Source: Ignavibacteriales bacterium (GTDB lineage Bacteria; Bacteroidota; Ignavibacteria; Ignavibacteriales; Ignavibacteriaceae). Taken from it: a stretch of DNA of 64,000 bases. The notes beneath the pieces are model-generated. The model ran no database searches. It was not told where the DNA came from and worked only from the letters and a program-made list of their open reading frames with translations. Location: assembly GCA_016709765.1 (NCBI GenBank), contig JADJMD010000015.1:62001-126000 (forward strand), in the 5' to 3' direction. The translations under genes were made by a program, and so were the position numbers. Below, in pieces: positions 40,998 through 50,194 of the stretch (within the stretch, counting starts at the first letter, position 1; each line of letters begins with the position of its first letter).

Positions 40998-41567
40998 TTA
41001 TCTACCTGAATAGTTCATAAGTTTTTTATACCAATTTTCCCCATATAATCGTACTAAAGATTCTTTGCAAAACTCTGCGATTGTGATGTTCTCTTCTTTC
41101 CCTTTTTCTAATGCGGGGGCACACTCACTAAATTTTTCATAACGTAAAACATCACCGCTAAAATCTGTAACTCTAATCGGAAAAAGATGACACGATATAG
41201 GTTTTCTAAAACCCACTTTACCGTCAAAGAATGCTCGTTCAATTGAACATTTTGCAATGGAGTTATCATAAAACGAAAATACACAATCTTTATTGTTTAC
41301 ACTGGTAATCATGATTTCATCATCTTTTGTTTCGTAGAAACCTTGCTCTTCAATCGTATCAATATTTGTTTGAGTAAGATATGTTTTTACAATAGGTAAT
41401 ATCTTCTCAATCTCTTCAATTTCATTTTTACTAATTGGCGCACCTAGCTCACTTTCCAAAGTGCAGCAAGCACCTTTGCACTTCCTTAAATCACATGAAA
41501 AGGGAATTTCTACAATGTCATCTCTGACTAAAACGTCATTTATTGCAAATATTTTATCAGTTGCCAT
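40998..41567 (-). CDS. DUF3109 Cys-rich protein
   Basis: 189 residues. The N-terminal CDLRKCKGACCTLESELGAP and the central CVFSFY...CSIE and ISCHLFPIR contain the conserved cysteines of the DUF3109 family, which resembles YkgJ-type zinc or iron-sulphur proteins. Function unknown. First gene of the operon leading into rpoN. Confidence 0.87.
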   Translation of the reverse strand: MATDKIFAINDVLVRDDIVEIPFSCDLRKCKGACCTLESELGAPISKNEIEEIEKILPIVKTYLTQTNIDTIEEQGFYETKDDEIMITSVNNKDCVFSFYDNSIAKCSIERAFFDGKVGFRKPISCHLFPIRVTDFSGDVLRYEKFSECAPALEKGKEENITIAEFCKESLVRLYGENWYKKLMNYSGR

Positions 41568-41741
41568 TGGAATAATTTTTGCTATTGTTATCTAAAATAT
41601 AAGGTAAAAATACTTTTTATCGCAACTTGATTTTTATTTTTTATTCCCACTTAGCCCATAAACCTGAATTTTTATTTACATTTTAGTTGATTTTGACACT
41701 TCAATTCGATTATTTGCTGCATACTAAAACTCAGATTTATT

Positions 41742-42512
41742 ATGAACTTTAAAAATTCCGTTATTTTAATAACCGGGGCTTCATCGGGAATCGGTTATCA
41801 GATTGCTAAGGATTTAGCGAATGAAGGGGTCCAACTTGCTTTAATTTCTAGAAGGGCTGATTTACTGGAATCGCTGGCCGGTGAAATTCAATCTACATCC
41901 AATATAAAATATTATATATGCGATGTAACGATTAAGGAAGAAGTTCAGAGCACTATTTCGGAAATCAAAAAAGATTTTGGAAAGATTGATATCGCTTTTC
42001 TTAATTCGGGCGTTGCTTACAGATCAAGCGTTTTGGATTACAACTCTAAAGATGCTGAAACTACTTTTAACACAAATGTACTTGGTGCGGTTTATTGTAT
42101 CGAACAACTGCTGCCGGAATTTATTAAAGAAAAACGCGGAGTAATAATTGGGGTTTCAAGTCTTGGAGATGGAAAAGGTTTTCCCAAAAGTGGATTTTAT
42201 TCTGCAAGCAAGGCTGCGTTAACTATTTTGTTAGAGAGTTTACGAATCGAACTTAAAAAGTATAATGTAAAGGTTGTAACCGTTAAGCCTGGTTTTGTTA
42301 AAACAGCAATGACTGATAAAAATGAATTTGAGATGCCATTTCTTATGAGTGTAGAAAAAGCAAGCAAAATTATTATTGATGGATTAAAAAAAGATAAACA
42401 TATAATTGAGTTTCCTATTGCTACAACACTTGGGGCAAAAATATTGCGTATGTTGCCCACAAAATGGTTTGAGTTTATTGCTTCAAAAGATCCTAAACCT
42501 AAAAAACAATAA
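41742..42512 (+). CDS. Short-chain dehydrogenase/reductase
   Basis: 256 residues, classical SDR. The NAD(P)-binding motif TGASSGIG is at residues 10-17, ISRRADLLE favours NADPH, and NSGV sits at the adenine site. The active site is SSLGDG with YSASKAA (Tyr and Lys). The C-terminal tail resembles DltE/YqjQ-type enzymes. Substrate unknown. The large lamin-tail gene starts 36 bases later on the same strand. Confidence 0.93.
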   Translation: MNFKNSVILITGASSGIGYQIAKDLANEGVQLALISRRADLLESLAGEIQSTSNIKYYICDVTIKEEVQSTISEIKKDFGKIDIAFLNSGVAYRSSVLDYNSKDAETTFNTNVLGAVYCIEQLLPEFIKEKRGVIIGVSSLGDGKGFPKSGFYSASKAALTILLESLRIELKKYNVKVVTVKPGFVKTAMTDKNEFEMPFLMSVEKASKIIIDGLKKDKHIIEFPIATTLGAKILRMLPTKWFEFIASKDPKPKKQ

Positions 42513-42548
42513 CAAAAGTTTAATCAGCAAAATATTTTTGAGTGTGGT

Positions 42549-45500
42549 ATGATCAAGAAAATTTTCTTCTTTTCTATATTTATTTTTAATATAACTTTTT
42601 CACAAACCGATACTCTTTTAATTTTTTCCGAAATTATGTTTTCCCCAACTTCGGGCAACAATGAGTTCATAGAAATATATAATCTCAGCAGCACACTGTC
42701 TGTTGATCTTAATGGTTACAGTATAAAATATTACACTTCAACTGCAGATCAATTAATTGATGCAGGGTTTGGAACAACACTTTTACCTAATTCTTATGCA
42801 ATTATATTTGAAAATGACTATGACATAGCAACAGGAATTTATAACGGGCTGGTTCCAGCAAATGCTTTGATTATAAAGATTGCTGATAATTCATTCGGTG
42901 CATCGGGAATGGCAAACACAACAAGCAGACCGTTGTGGTTATTTAATTCTGTTGCTGATACAGTTGATTATTATTTTTATTCCGCTAACAACGCTACAGC
43001 TATTTCAGATGAGAAGATAATTTTAAATCGTGATTCACTTACAACAAATTGGGCAAACTCACTGATTACAAATGGTACTCCAGGATATATAAACACAGTT
43101 ACCCCAACAAATTACGATTTACAATTAAGTTCGCTAACTTTTTCTCCTTCAATACCAGTTGCCGGTAATGATATAATGATTTCCGCAAAAGTTAAAAACA
43201 ACGGAGTATTAAGCGCTGCAAATTATTCAATAGAAATTTTTAATGATATTAATAAAGATTCAGTTGCAGATTTAAGTGAAAGAATATTTAATCAAACCTA
43301 TACTAATCTTGCAGCTAGTGATTCAAGTACTGCAACAACAACTCTAAGTTCTCTTCCTGCAAATCTTTATCAAATAATAGCACGCGTAACGTTTTTAGAA
43401 GATCAAATACCTGCAAACAATATTTTAATAAATCAATTTACAGTCTCTCCACCAGGAAATATTTTTAATGACATCGTAATCAATGAAATAATGTATGCAC
43501 CATCAACAGGGGAACCGGAGTGGATTGAGATTTATAATAAGACTGCAAATTTAATCAATCTAAAAAACTGGCAGCTCTCCGATGCATCAACAACAATTAC
43601 AATTACAAGCCAGAATAAATTTATTGAAGCAAATTCCTTTCTTGTAATTTCTCATGATTCATCAATTCTAAATTATTATAGTGTGCCTTCGCAAATAATC
43701 ACTGCAACTATTCCTACTTTGAACAACACTGGAGACAATGTTGTTTTAAAGGATTTTAATAGTACTATTATAGATTCTGTTTCCTACTTGCCTGCTTGGG
43801 GCGGAAGTGTTGGTGGAAAATCTTTAGAACGAGTTTCTGTTGGGGAGCCAAGTAACGATCCAATAAATTGGAAATCATCTGCAAGTATTTTTAAAGCTAC
43901 GCCCGGAACATTTAATTCTGTTACTCAAAAAGATTTTGATTTGTTTACCGATGATATTTTGTACAATCCACAATTTCCGTTGCTTGGAGATAACGTTAAC
44001 ATCTCCGCATCAATAAAAAATATCGGGAAAAATACAGCTTCATTTTCAATTGATCTTTATGGGGACACTAATCTTGATTCAATTCCTGATTTATTTATTG
44101 AATCAATTTCTACTCTAAATCTTACAGCAGCTGATTCTGCTGTTTATCAGTTCACTCATGTCATTCAAAATATTCAAGATAAAAAAGCATTTTTCATAAA
44201 GGTATTATTTGTTCAGGATCAAGACACAACTAACAATTCTTTATACAAAACAATCGAACCCGGTTTCCCAAATCAAATAATTGTTGTAAATGAAATTATG
44301 TTTGCACCATTTGGCGGCGAGCCTGAGTGGATTGAGCTGTTCAACAATTCCAATGTTGATATCAATTTAAAAGACTGGACCATCTGGGATGTTGTTACCA
44401 CTCCAGCTAAAGCAACAATAACACAAAATTTTATTATTCCCGCAAACAGCTATGTTGTTTTAACCAGGGATTCATCAATTACAAACTATCATAGATATGT
44501 GCCTGCACCAATTTTGGAATTATCGCTTCCCTCTTTTAATAATGATAGAGATGGTGTAGTGTTAAAAGATAATCGTGGACTTGCAATTGACTCAGTATTT
44601 TATTCAAATCAATGGGGCGGAACAAATGGGTTTTCATTGGAACGCATCTCTTCGACTGCAGCATCAAACAATCAGTTTAATTGGGCGAGCAGTAATGATA
44701 TAGAGCAAAGCACACCGGGACGAGTTAACAGCATTACTCCAAAGGAATATGATTTGTCGGTTTCGGAAATTTCTTTCTCCCCACGGTTCCCGACGCTTGG
44801 CGAAAATGTTTCGGTTACAGCAAAGATTAAAAACAACGGTAATCAATCTGCACAAAATTTTATTACAGAATTTTACATCGATACTGACTCTAACAATGTT
44901 GTTAATTTGCTGTTAAGCTCCGTTGCAACTGCAAATTTAAATCCCGGTGATTCACTTTCCGTTACATCAACATCGCAAATACAATCATTGCAAAATAAGA
45001 TATTAACAGCAGTACGAGTTATTTATTTATCGGATGAAGATACTCTGAATAATTATTTTGAAAAATCAATCGAACCGGGCTTTGCGCAAAATATTGTTAA
45101 GATAAATGAAGTAATGTACAATCCTGCCGACGGCGATCCCGAATGGGTGGAGCTTGTTAATACAAGTACAGAATACATAAACATAAATAATTGGTTTATA
45201 AGTGATGTGCTCACAACTCCATCTAAAGATTTTATTACTAACGATGATGTTATCATTGAGCCGAATGAAATTTTTATTGTTGCAAAAGACACATCCTTTA
45301 ACTCTGCACATCCGAATACAACAGCAAAAATATTTTACTCTAATTTTGGCAGTCTTGCCAGCACTGCCGACGGAGTCGTTATTTATGATTTTAGAAATGG
45401 AATTATAGATAGTTTATTCTATCGCTCAAGCTGGGGCGGCAAAAAAGGATACTCATTAGAAAGAATTTCTCTATCCATTGAAACTAACGACAGCACTAAT

Positions 45501-46403
45501 TGGGTTACATCACTTGATGAAAATGGAAGTACGCCGGGCATACAAAACTCAATCTTTAATGTTCCCTCTTATTCAAGAAACGCAATTGTAATAAATGAAA
45601 TTATGTACGATCCTGAAACAAATGCTAGTGAGTATGTTGAGTTTTATAATCTCAGCTCCGAAATAATAAATATTGGCGGATGGAAATTTGAAGATGAAAA
45701 CAGCAACACAAATAAATTAATTGAAACAAGTTTTAACATTCCACCGCAGCAATATTTTATTTTAATGGCTGATTCCTCTGCATTAACTGCTTATAATCTC
45801 TTTGAATATCAAAATAAAAATATTGTTGGAGAATCAAGTTTAGGACTTGTAAACACTGGCGAATTAATTTTACTAAAAGATGTTCGCGGCAATGTAATTG
45901 ATTCCGTTGTTTATAATGATAAATGGAACAACAAAAATATCGCATCAACAAAAGGAAAATCTTTAGAACGAATAAATCCAAATCTTAACGGTAATGATCC
46001 CTTAAACTGGAGCACTTCTGTAAATTCACTCGGGGGTACCCCGGGTAATCAGAACAGTATCTTTGCAGAAAACTTAAATCAATCAGCAAACATTTCTGTT
46101 GAGCCAAATCCTTTTTCACCTGATAACGATGGCTTTGAAGATTATACTGTTATCAATTACAATCTTACGCAAGCAACCGCACAGGTTAGAATAAAAATCT
46201 TTGACAGCAAAGGAAGATTAGTCCGTTCATTGATTAACAACAAGGCGAGTGGCTCAAACGGCTCTGTAATATTTGATGGACTTGATGATGAAAACCACGC
46301 ACTGCGAATGGGGATTTACATCATCTTTCTTGAGGCGTTAAATGATAACTCCGGGGTGGTTGAAACAATTAAAACTGTAGTTGTTGTTGCGAGGAAATTA
46401 TAG
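42549..46403 (+). CDS. Giant secreted protein with five lamin-tail and three CARDB domains
   Basis: 1284 residues with a signal peptide ending near TFSQ. Five lamin-tail (LTD) domains begin at FSEIMFSPTSGNNEFIE (42630), INEIMYAPSTGEPEWIE (43475), VNEIMFAPFGGEPEWIE (44285), INEVMYNPADGDPEWVE (45105) and INEIMYDPETNASEYVE (45595). CARDB-type Ig domains (LTFSPSIPVAGNDIMISAKV and relatives) begin near 43130, 43950 and 44750. The order is LTD-CARDB three times, then LTD-LTD. The end (PNPFSPDNDGFEDYTVINY, ending VVVARKL) is an FlgD/CHU_C-like Ig domain, not the standard T9SS tail of its neighbours. In bacteria LTDs occur on secreted proteins and nucleases. No nuclease domain here; surface scaffold likely. 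Confidence 0.88.
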   Translation: MIKKIFFFSIFIFNITFSQTDTLLIFSEIMFSPTSGNNEFIEIYNLSSTLSVDLNGYSIKYYTSTADQLIDAGFGTTLLPNSYAIIFENDYDIATGIYNGLVPANALIIKIADNSFGASGMANTTSRPLWLFNSVADTVDYYFYSANNATAISDEKIILNRDSLTTNWANSLITNGTPGYINTVTPTNYDLQLSSLTFSPSIPVAGNDIMISAKVKNNGVLSAANYSIEIFNDINKDSVADLSERIFNQTYTNLAASDSSTATTTLSSLPANLYQIIARVTFLEDQIPANNILINQFTVSPPGNIFNDIVINEIMYAPSTGEPEWIEIYNKTANLINLKNWQLSDASTTITITSQNKFIEANSFLVISHDSSILNYYSVPSQIITATIPTLNNTGDNVVLKDFNSTIIDSVSYLPAWGGSVGGKSLERVSVGEPSNDPINWKSSASIFKATPGTFNSVTQKDFDLFTDDILYNPQFPLLGDNVNISASIKNIGKNTASFSIDLYGDTNLDSIPDLFIESISTLNLTAADSAVYQFTHVIQNIQDKKAFFIKVLFVQDQDTTNNSLYKTIEPGFPNQIIVVNEIMFAPFGGEPEWIELFNNSNVDINLKDWTIWDVVTTPAKATITQNFIIPANSYVVLTRDSSITNYHRYVPAPILELSLPSFNNDRDGVVLKDNRGLAIDSVFYSNQWGGTNGFSLERISSTAASNNQFNWASSNDIEQSTPGRVNSITPKEYDLSVSEISFSPRFPTLGENVSVTAKIKNNGNQSAQNFITEFYIDTDSNNVVNLLLSSVATANLNPGDSLSVTSTSQIQSLQNKILTAVRVIYLSDEDTLNNYFEKSIEPGFAQNIVKINEVMYNPADGDPEWVELVNTSTEYININNWFISDVLTTPSKDFITNDDVIIEPNEIFIVAKDTSFNSAHPNTTAKIFYSNFGSLASTADGVVIYDFRNGIIDSLFYRSSWGGKKGYSLERISLSIETNDSTNWVTSLDENGSTPGIQNSIFNVPSYSRNAIVINEIMYDPETNASEYVEFYNLSSEIINIGGWKFEDENSNTNKLIETSFNIPPQQYFILMADSSALTAYNLFEYQNKNIVGESSLGLVNTGELILLKDVRGNVIDSVVYNDKWNNKNIASTKGKSLERINPNLNGNDPLNWSTSVNSLGGTPGNQNSIFAENLNQSANISVEPNPFSPDNDGFEDYTVINYNLTQATAQVRIKIFDSKGRLVRSLINNKASGSNGSVIFDGLDDENHALRMGIYIIFLEALNDNSGVVETIKTVVVVARKL

Positions 46404-46404
46404 A

Positions 46405-46785
46405 TTGACAACTCCTGTTTTAATATCAACAATACTTATTACATTAGCACTTCTTTTCTATTCACTTGGGGTTTGGTCAGAAAGACTGATTAAATATTTA
46501 AAGGGCTGGCATGTTGCCGCATTTTGGATTGGTTTTTCGTTTGATATTTCGGGAACGTATGCAATGCATTTGCTTGCTAAAGGCCCATTTAATATACTGG
46601 AACCTCACACTCTATCAGGTCAGTTGGCTTTGTGGCTGATGCTCGTGCATGCAATTTGGGCTACAAGAGTAGTTTTAAAAAAGGAAGAAAAACTCAGATA
46701 CAGTTTTCACAAATTTAGCATTTTAGTTTGGCTGATCTGGTTGATACCTTATTTTGGAGGAATGTATCTTGGAATGGTTGGTTAA
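46405..46785 (+). CDS. HsmA/TIGR03987-type four-helix membrane protein
   Basis: 126 residues from TTG 46405, two bases after the previous stop, with GAGGA at 46391-46395 as the ribosome site. Earlier in-frame TTGs at 46381-46387 would overlap the lamin-tail gene. Four hydrophobic helices with FDISGTYAMHLLAKGPFN and LWLMLVHAIWATRVV match a small conserved membrane family (TIGR03987, also called HsmA). Role not established. Translation looks coupled to the upstream gene. Confidence 0.75.
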   Translation: MTTPVLISTILITLALLFYSLGVWSERLIKYLKGWHVAAFWIGFSFDISGTYAMHLLAKGPFNILEPHTLSGQLALWLMLVHAIWATRVVLKKEEKLRYSFHKFSILVWLIWLIPYFGGMYLGMVG

Positions 46786-46809
46786 TCTTAATTTGAAATA
46801 ATATAGATA

Positions 46810-47661
46810 CTATTTTTTCAGCCTTTTGAGTTTTTGAATTGTTAATGGTGCGCTGCCTTCAAAATGATTATTTACATTAATATATAAATCAACTTTCTTA
46901 TTCTTAAGGTAGCTCATTATCTCTGCAACTTTATTCAGATCATCATCTTTTGGTTCTACAATTTGATTCCAGATACTACATGTTTTCTTTTCTATGCCGC
47001 TTCTATCGGGACCGTGCAGCCTGATTACCGTTGTAGAATTGATTTGATCTTTGTACTGGTTAAAGACTTGCCAGATAGGGGGCATATAGTACCCTTGCAA
47101 AAATACCATTGCCAATCTATTTCTTTCAAGAAAATCAAAGTAGGGTTTATTCAGATAGTTTGGATTACGGATTTCTATTCCGTAAACATATTTTTTATCT
47201 GCTAACTCAATGAATGATTCAAACCTATCAATAAATTCTGTTAATCCGCTTAACTTTTGCTTGTTTAGATATTCGAACTGAAACATTAAGACACCAATAT
47301 TTTTTTCTAATGGTTTTAGTGATTCTAAAAACTTTTCGAAGATATCTGTACTTAAAAAAAACGAATTTGGTTTTAATATTTCTGTTTTATTTTTATTGTA
47401 GAGGTGTGTTAGTGTAACGGCGTTTGGAATTTTAATTGTAAACTTAAAATTATCTGGAACGGAATTACTATATTCTTCTACAACCTTTTCAATAGGCAGA
47501 AGAACTTTTTTTGGTTCGGATAATGACCAGAACCATTGATCGATTTCTACTGTGTTAAATTGTTTTGAGTATTCTTCTAAGTAATTAATCTTTTCTTTAT
47601 CCGTATAAACAATTCCCTTCCAGGAATCGTACTTCCAGCTGCAAGTGCCTATTCTTAACAC
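46810..47661 (-). CDS. DUF72 (YecE-like) TIM-barrel protein
   Basis: 283 residues from a GTG start. IGTCSWKYDSWKGIVY opens the protein, FNTVEIDQWFWSLSE and YGIEIRNPNYLNKPYFDFL follow, and the end is VDLYINVNNHFEGSAPLTI: the conserved blocks of DUF72. Fold related to xylose isomerase/endonuclease IV-type barrels; function unproven. Confidence 0.9.
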   Translation of the reverse strand: MLRIGTCSWKYDSWKGIVYTDKEKINYLEEYSKQFNTVEIDQWFWSLSEPKKVLLPIEKVVEEYSNSVPDNFKFTIKIPNAVTLTHLYNKNKTEILKPNSFFLSTDIFEKFLESLKPLEKNIGVLMFQFEYLNKQKLSGLTEFIDRFESFIELADKKYVYGIEIRNPNYLNKPYFDFLERNRLAMVFLQGYYMPPIWQVFNQYKDQINSTTVIRLHGPDRSGIEKKTCSIWNQIVEPKDDDLNKVAEIMSYLKNKKVDLYINVNNHFEGSAPLTIQKLKRLKK

Positions 47662-47721
47662 AGTATTCGATGTCCGAAATTTTTAACGTAAATATAAGAG
47701 ATATATTTATAAAAATATTTG

Positions 47722-48165
47722 TTAAATGATGAGAGCCTTGGTTAATAATGGATAAGTTACTCCGTAATCTGCAAGAGGGGCGGCGGAGCTATCAGCAAGA
47801 TTTTTAAGATTGGTAATTACATCGGTTAGTTCTGTATCTCTAAGGTTAGACAGGTAACCTTTTTTTAAGTTGCCAAGAGCCTGTATGCGGGGGTCGTTAG
47901 TTGCACTGCCAAGCGCATACAACGCACCGGCTATCGGCAATGCAGATTCAATAAGTTCTGATTGCTGCTGGTTTTTGAGCGTGGTTTTACCTGCGGTAGC
48001 CGTGTTCTTCTGGATATTTTTTTCGCTAATAGCGGCGGTAATATCCTTAAAGCTGGTAAGCGCAGTTGCAAAGGCAGTCATTGCAGCAGTTTTGCCGGTG
48101 TTTGCATCAAGCAGAGAAGTTACTGCCTGGTACATGGTGAATTTGTTTTCCTGACGATCTGTCAT
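47722..48165 (-). CDS. GC-richer hypothetical protein, probably C-terminally truncated
   Basis: 147 residues from ATG 48165. The ATG at 48180 lies inside ATGGAGGAACCC, whose GGAGGA is the ribosome site for 48165. MTDRQENKFTMYQAVTSLLD and the following Ala/Thr-rich helices (TAAMTAFATALTSFKDITAA; ESALPIAGALYALGSA) resemble a family of about 200-residue hypothetical proteins seen in Bacteroidota. It stops after YGVTYPLLTKALII where, from memory, relatives continue. Base composition and codon choice are clearly richer in G+C than the neighbours, and its flank is repeat-dense, suggesting recent arrival. Confidence 0.6.
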   Translation of the reverse strand: MTDRQENKFTMYQAVTSLLDANTGKTAAMTAFATALTSFKDITAAISEKNIQKNTATAGKTTLKNQQQSELIESALPIAGALYALGSATNDPRIQALGNLKKGYLSNLRDTELTDVITNLKNLADSSAAPLADYGVTYPLLTKALII

Positions 48166-48347
48166 GGCGGGTTCCTCCATAGAAAATTAATAAAGATAAT
48201 TTATTATAAGAGCCGTTGTAAAATTAATTGCCGTGCAAGGTTTTGTCATTAGTACATGTACTAACGATTTTAGGGCGGATATTGCGATTTTGAAAAGTTT
48301 TATTCCGGAAATGAGAGAAGAAAAAGGTGAAATGGGAGGAAAGTTTT

Positions 48348-48375
48348 CAGTCCACAGTTTGCAGTCGGCAATAAG
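48348..48375 (+). repeat. Dispersed repeat A, intergenic copy
   Basis: 28-base unit (CAGTCCACAG...GCAGTCGG...AATAAG). Copies at 60744-60771 (22 of 28 identical) and 61123-61150 (21 of 28) lie inside a coding region. Confidence 0.7.
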
Positions 48376-48389
48376 GATAATTTAGAAGC

Positions 48390-48416
48390 AGATCCCGAAA
48401 CAAGTTCGGGATGACA
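48390..48416 (+). repeat. Dispersed repeat B, intergenic copy
   Basis: 27-base unit with the palindrome CCCGAAaCAAGTTCGGG followed by ATGACA. A second copy, 22 of 27 identical, is inside the 28074 gene at 28819-28845. Confidence 0.7.
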
Positions 48417-48428
48417 GGAAAAATTGAA

Positions 48429-48543
48429 ATGGATTTCCGCTTCCACCAAAGGCGGACAGGTTCGCGGGAATGACACACAAAGTAAAGAACAGATTCTCAC
48501 GCCTTCCTACCGGTAGGCAAGTCGCTACGCTCCTCAGAATGAC
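48429..48543 (+). repeat. Dispersed repeat C plus related unit
   Basis: ATGGATTTCCGC...CGCGGGAATGACA (48429-48476) and AGATTCTCACGCC...CTCAGAATGAC (48491-48543). Both run from a GATT(C/T) start to an AATGAC end with a palindromic middle. The first resembles 57174-57223. Confidence 0.6.
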
Positions 48544-48662
48544 GGAGAAGATCAAAAGTAAAATGATGCATTACAGAACATAATTAACTTGGGCAGACTG
48601 TGTTTAATTGAGCAATTAACAAAACCTTTCTTTATTTTTAACAACACAATCACTGGTTTAAA

Positions 48663-50174
48663 ATGCATTTATCAATAAAATTTATTCTGATCTTTATACT
48701 TTTTTTATCATTCCAATCTTTTGCACAAAAAGAAATTAACATTATAAACGGCGCAGTTGTTGAATACGATAAATGCGGTTATCCGATGGATGGTTCGGAT
48801 TTGGGCCAATACATATCTCCGGAGTATATGGGTTACAGCTACGATAGTTTATTGGTGGACCTTGAACTCTGGCGAATGAGTGAATATGTAAAAATCGATT
48901 CGATAGGATTGAGCGTACAAGGAAGACCGTTGTGGCAATTAATAATCTCAAGTGATCCGAATAATGTTGCAGGAAAAAGAACTGTTCACGTTCATGCAAG
49001 AACTCATCCGCAGGAAACAGAAGGGTTTTATGTAACTGAGCAAATGATTAATCTTTTATTTTCAGAAAGTGAGCTTGCACAAACAGTAAGAGCTAATTGT
49101 GTTTTTTATATAATTCCAATGTATAATCCCGATGGAGTTGAATTGGGTCATCCAAGAACAAATGCAAATAATGTTGATCTTGAAGCGAACTGGAATACGA
49201 TCCCGCATCAACCGGAAGTTGCTGCACTTAAAGCGCGATTTATACAGCTAATGGCTTCAGCAAATCCGATGGAAGTAATGTTAAATATGCATTCTTCATC
49301 TTTGTGTACAAGATATTTTGTTTATCATCACGAAAATGGAACAACACCTTCTTATGCTTTAAAGGAGCAGAATTTTATTAATGGTGTTAGAAATTATTTT
49401 CCCGGTGGAATTGAACCATATACATATTTTGTAAGCTGGACATCGGGGACCGCACTGCAATATCCTGAAAGCTGGTGCTGGATAAATCACGGTGAAAATA
49501 TAATGGCACTTACTTATGAAGATATGTATCAATGCACAGGCACAGGAAAATTTGATTCGACGGCAAATGCAATTTTACGAGGTGTTATGGATTATATGAA
49601 TATTCAAATTCTTCCCATAGAACTTTTATCATTTTCTGCAAATTATTCAAACGGCTTTATTAATCTTAATTGGACTACAGTAAGTGAGATAAATAACCGA
49701 GGGTTTGAAATTGAACGAAGCAATGATAAATCTAATTGGAGATTAATCGGATTTAAAGAAGGCTCTGGAACAACAACTGAACAACAGAGTTATTTCTTTG
49801 CCGATGAGCTGGATAATATTAATGACAATACTCTTTACTACAGATTAAAACAAATGGATTATAATGGTACCTTTGATTATTCAGACGTAATTGTAATTGA
49901 GGTTTCTCCATCTAGTTTTTCATTACATCAAAACTATCCAAACCCTTTTAATCCTTCTACTGTTATTAAATATCAATTGCCCGTTTCAAGTCAGGTTTCA
50001 TTAAAAGTTTTTGATGTTCTTGGAAATGAAGTTGTAACACTGGTAAATGAAAATAAATCGGCTGGAAGTTATGAAGTTGAATTAAACTCATCGTCTCTTT
50101 CAAGTGGAATTTATATCTATCAGTTAAGGACAGCGGGCTTCTTACAGGCGAAGAAAATGATACTGCTCAGATAA
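48663..50174 (+). CDS. Secreted M14 zinc carboxypeptidase with T9SS sorting domain (1)
   Basis: 503 residues, signal peptide ending near SFAQ. The carboxypeptidase-A-type fold shows HPQE (His115, Glu118) as the first zinc ligands, YNPDGVELG, and LNMHSS with the third ligand. LTYEDMY late in the domain may carry the catalytic Glu. Then come a fibronectin-like segment (LPIELLSFSANYSNGFINLNW, RGFEIERSNDKSNWRLIGF) without a repeat insert, and a T9SS tail (QNYPNPFNPSTVIKYQ, ending KKMILLR). An extracellular peptidase removing C-terminal residues is likely. Its stop codon sits in a hairpin shared with the convergent M1 gene. Confidence 0.9.
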   Translation: MHLSIKFILIFILFLSFQSFAQKEINIINGAVVEYDKCGYPMDGSDLGQYISPEYMGYSYDSLLVDLELWRMSEYVKIDSIGLSVQGRPLWQLIISSDPNNVAGKRTVHVHARTHPQETEGFYVTEQMINLLFSESELAQTVRANCVFYIIPMYNPDGVELGHPRTNANNVDLEANWNTIPHQPEVAALKARFIQLMASANPMEVMLNMHSSSLCTRYFVYHHENGTTPSYALKEQNFINGVRNYFPGGIEPYTYFVSWTSGTALQYPESWCWINHGENIMALTYEDMYQCTGTGKFDSTANAILRGVMDYMNIQILPIELLSFSANYSNGFINLNWTTVSEINNRGFEIERSNDKSNWRLIGFKEGSGTTTEQQSYFFADELDNINDNTLYYRLKQMDYNGTFDYSDVIVIEVSPSSFSLHQNYPNPFNPSTVIKYQLPVSSQVSLKVFDVLGNEVVTLVNENKSAGSYEVELNSSSLSSGIYIYQLRTAGFLQAKKMILLR

Positions 50175-50188
50175 TTAAACTGAGCAGT
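50162..50188. terminator. Two-way hairpin over the M14 stop codon
   Basis: Inverted repeat ACTGCTCAG / CTGAGCAGT, nine bases each, overlapping the TAA at 50172-50174 and lying seven bases from the convergent M1 gene stop. Modest stem; termination in both directions is plausible. Confidence 0.5.
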
Positions 50189-50194
50189 TAATGT

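Larger units (their letters stand above)
48181..48662. other. Repeat-rich intergenic region
   Basis: 482 bases without a gene. It holds four short dispersed-repeat segments: family A at 48348-48375, B at 48390-48416, C at 48429-48476 and another at 48491-48543. The last 100 bases before the carboxypeptidase start are AT-rich and should contain its promoter. Confidence 0.6.

Noticed and set aside
43475..45650. CRISPR or tandem DNA array in the lamin-tail gene
   Set aside because: The period of about 810 bases comes from coding domain repeats; no short identical repeats with spacers exist.
48180..48180. ATG 48180 as start of the GC-rich gene
   Set aside because: It lies within GGAGGA, which is correctly spaced to serve the ATG at 48165.
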